Shown: positions 4,682 to 5,661 of the stretch, one piece after another | Position numbering within the stretch: position 1 is the stretch's first letter | Layout: each line of letters starts with the position of its first letter | Source: Actinomycetes bacterium | GTDB lineage: Bacteria > Actinomycetota > Actinomycetes > Propionibacteriales > Propionibacteriaceae | Assembly: GCA_029778515.1 (NCBI GenBank) | Contig: JAKOQD010000200.1 | Span: 1-5,661 of the forward strand | DNA: 5,661 nucleotides | Reading direction: 5' to 3' | The notes under the pieces: generated by a model | Seen by the model: the letters and a program-made list of their open reading frames with translations, nothing else | Database searches by the model: none | Told to the model about the DNA's origin: nothing | Program-made: the position numbers and the translations under genes

Positions 4682-5661
4682 GAGAACTCACCAGTGCGGA
4701 CGCACGCCATGCGGTGCTCGGCGGCGGCATCCTGGCCTGCGGTGGCGGCGGCTGGAAGCACCACGGCGAGCTGATGGGAACGCTCGCCACCAGCCTCGAG
4801 CGGCCCGTGCTGGCCTCGATCGATGAGTTGCCTGAAGCGACCTGGGTAGCCACCGTCTCGGCGATCGGTGCTCCGGCAGCGAAGGATTGGGAGATCCGTC
4901 CGGTCGACTACGTGCACGCGTTGCAGGAGCTGATCCGGGTGGCGGAGGTGCCCATCGGTGCGGTGATGACTGCGCAGAATGGGTATTCCACAACGGTGAA
5001 CGGGTGGATCCAGTCCGCTGTGCTGGGCGTGTTGGTGCTCGACAGCGCTGGCGACGTGCGCGCCCACCCGACCGGCAAGCTCGGCGGACTTGGCCTGGGC
5101 GAGCGGGCCGGCTACGAGTCCATCCAGGTGGTCTCCGGCGGCAACCGCGAACTGCACGGGCATTTCCAGTCGGTCAATCGTGGAAATCTGAACACCGTCG
5201 ACGACGTGCTGCGCGACATCTCGGTGCGGGTCGGTGGCTTCATCGCGTCCGCACGCAATCCGGTCGAACTTGACTGGGTGAAGGCCAACGGTGCGCACGG
5301 CTCGATCTCGCTCGCGCTCGACCTTGGCCGCGACCTGGCCGCGGCGCAGGCGCCCGGGAATGCGGACGCGGTGGTCGAGGCGGTCGCCCAGCGCCTGGGT
5401 GCGCAGGTGGTGGACGCCGGTCCGTTGCGGATCGAGAAGCGAACCAGGACCATCGGGGGCTGGGATCGTGGCACCTTCCGGATCGGCGACCACACCGTCC
5501 CGTACCTCAACGAGTACATGGCGGTCGACAACGACGGCGGACGAGTGGCGACCTACCCCGACACCATCGTCATCCTCGACCGCGGTACCGGCGAGGGCCT
5601 GGCCGTGAAGGACGCGGGCCGCGGTGGTCAGGACGTTGTCCTGCTGGTTGCGAAGGCCGGA
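4678..5661 (+). CDS. DUF917 / S-methyl-thiohydantoin desulfurase family protein (partial, 3' end outside window)
   Basis: The frame is open for 328 codons to the window edge; family members are about 360-370 residues, so only the last few dozen are missing. The N-terminal domain has the glycine-rich GGGILACGGGG (15-25), SAIGAP (61-66), AVMTAQNGYSTTVNG (95-109) and VLDSAGDVRAHPTGKLGGLG (120-139), the family's D..g..RAHPTG region. The C-terminal domain has the expected GGWDRGTFRIGD (260-271) and YPDTIVILDRGTGE (293-306) motifs. Pfam now names these domains after S-methyl-thiohydantoin desulfurase, which hydrolyses the product of S-methyl-thiourocanate hydratase and releases methanethiol; other members accompany hydantoinases. 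C21, H28, H29, H130, H160 and H162 are candidate metal or catalytic residues, but I cannot assign them. It has its own Shine-Dalgarno and is coupled to the upstream gene by ATGA, which strongly implies a shared pathway. No signal peptide or membrane segment is seen. Confidence 0.85.
   Translation, partial: MRELTSADARHAVLGGGILACGGGGWKHHGELMGTLATSLERPVLASIDELPEATWVATVSAIGAPAAKDWEIRPVDYVHALQELIRVAEVPIGAVMTAQNGYSTTVNGWIQSAVLGVLVLDSAGDVRAHPTGKLGGLGLGERAGYESIQVVSGGNRELHGHFQSVNRGNLNTVDDVLRDISVRVGGFIASARNPVELDWVKANGAHGSISLALDLGRDLAAAQAPGNADAVVEAVAQRLGAQVVDAGPLRIEKRTRTIGGWDRGTFRIGDHTVPYLNEYMAVDNDGGRVATYPDTIVILDRGTGEGLAVKDAGRGGQDVVLLVAKAG

Noticed and set aside
4639..5493. 284-codon open frame on the minus strand opposite the DUF917 gene
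   Set aside because: Low-complexity His/Arg/Asp composition and no family motif; the plus strand encodes a clear DUF917 protein with its own Shine-Dalgarno.

Overview
The window is high-GC, densely coding DNA of an actinobacterial type. Four observations point there: strong G/C preference at third codon positions, the divergent xseA-xseB / ispH pair that is common in Actinobacteria, an IspH resembling the actinobacterial form, and promoter -10 boxes placed as if for leaderless mRNAs. I cannot name the genus. The left half is conserved housekeeping DNA and the right half looks like an accessory sulfur-catabolic operon.

Layout. 1-1345 on the minus strand holds xseA followed by xseB (cut by the window edge), which overlap by ATGA; together they encode exonuclease VII. 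1346-1569 is a divergent promoter region rich in repeats and inverted repeats. 1570-2535 on the plus strand is ispH, the last enzyme of the MEP isoprenoid pathway. 2536-2926 has no long gene but holds inverted repeats after ispH, an extended -10 promoter, a strong Shine-Dalgarno site and a 24-codon ORF with eight cysteines in four Cys-Cys pairs. This is followed by a C-rich, G-poor stretch and small hairpins. 2927-4681 encodes a divergent urocanase-family protein. It overlaps by ATGA with a DUF917 protein (4678 onward, cut by the right edge), a family now associated with S-methyl-thiohydantoin desulfurase.

How the parts may work together. A urocanase paralogue next to a DUF917 protein matches the two-step conversion described for S-methyl-ergothioneine breakdown: S-methyl-thiourocanate is hydrated to an S-methyl-thiohydantoin, which is then cleaved to release methanethiol. 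This would make the operon a sulfur-salvage route. A cysteine-codon-rich leader peptide just upstream is what a cysteine-responsive attenuator would look like, so the leader and the enzymes support each other. The family assignments are seen in the sequence. The exact substrate and the attenuation mechanism are inferences.

Uncertain points are the true start of the urocanase-like protein (no Shine-Dalgarno before the only standard start codon), its C-terminus (possible frame change near 4580-4592), and the role of the structured DNA between xseA and ispH.
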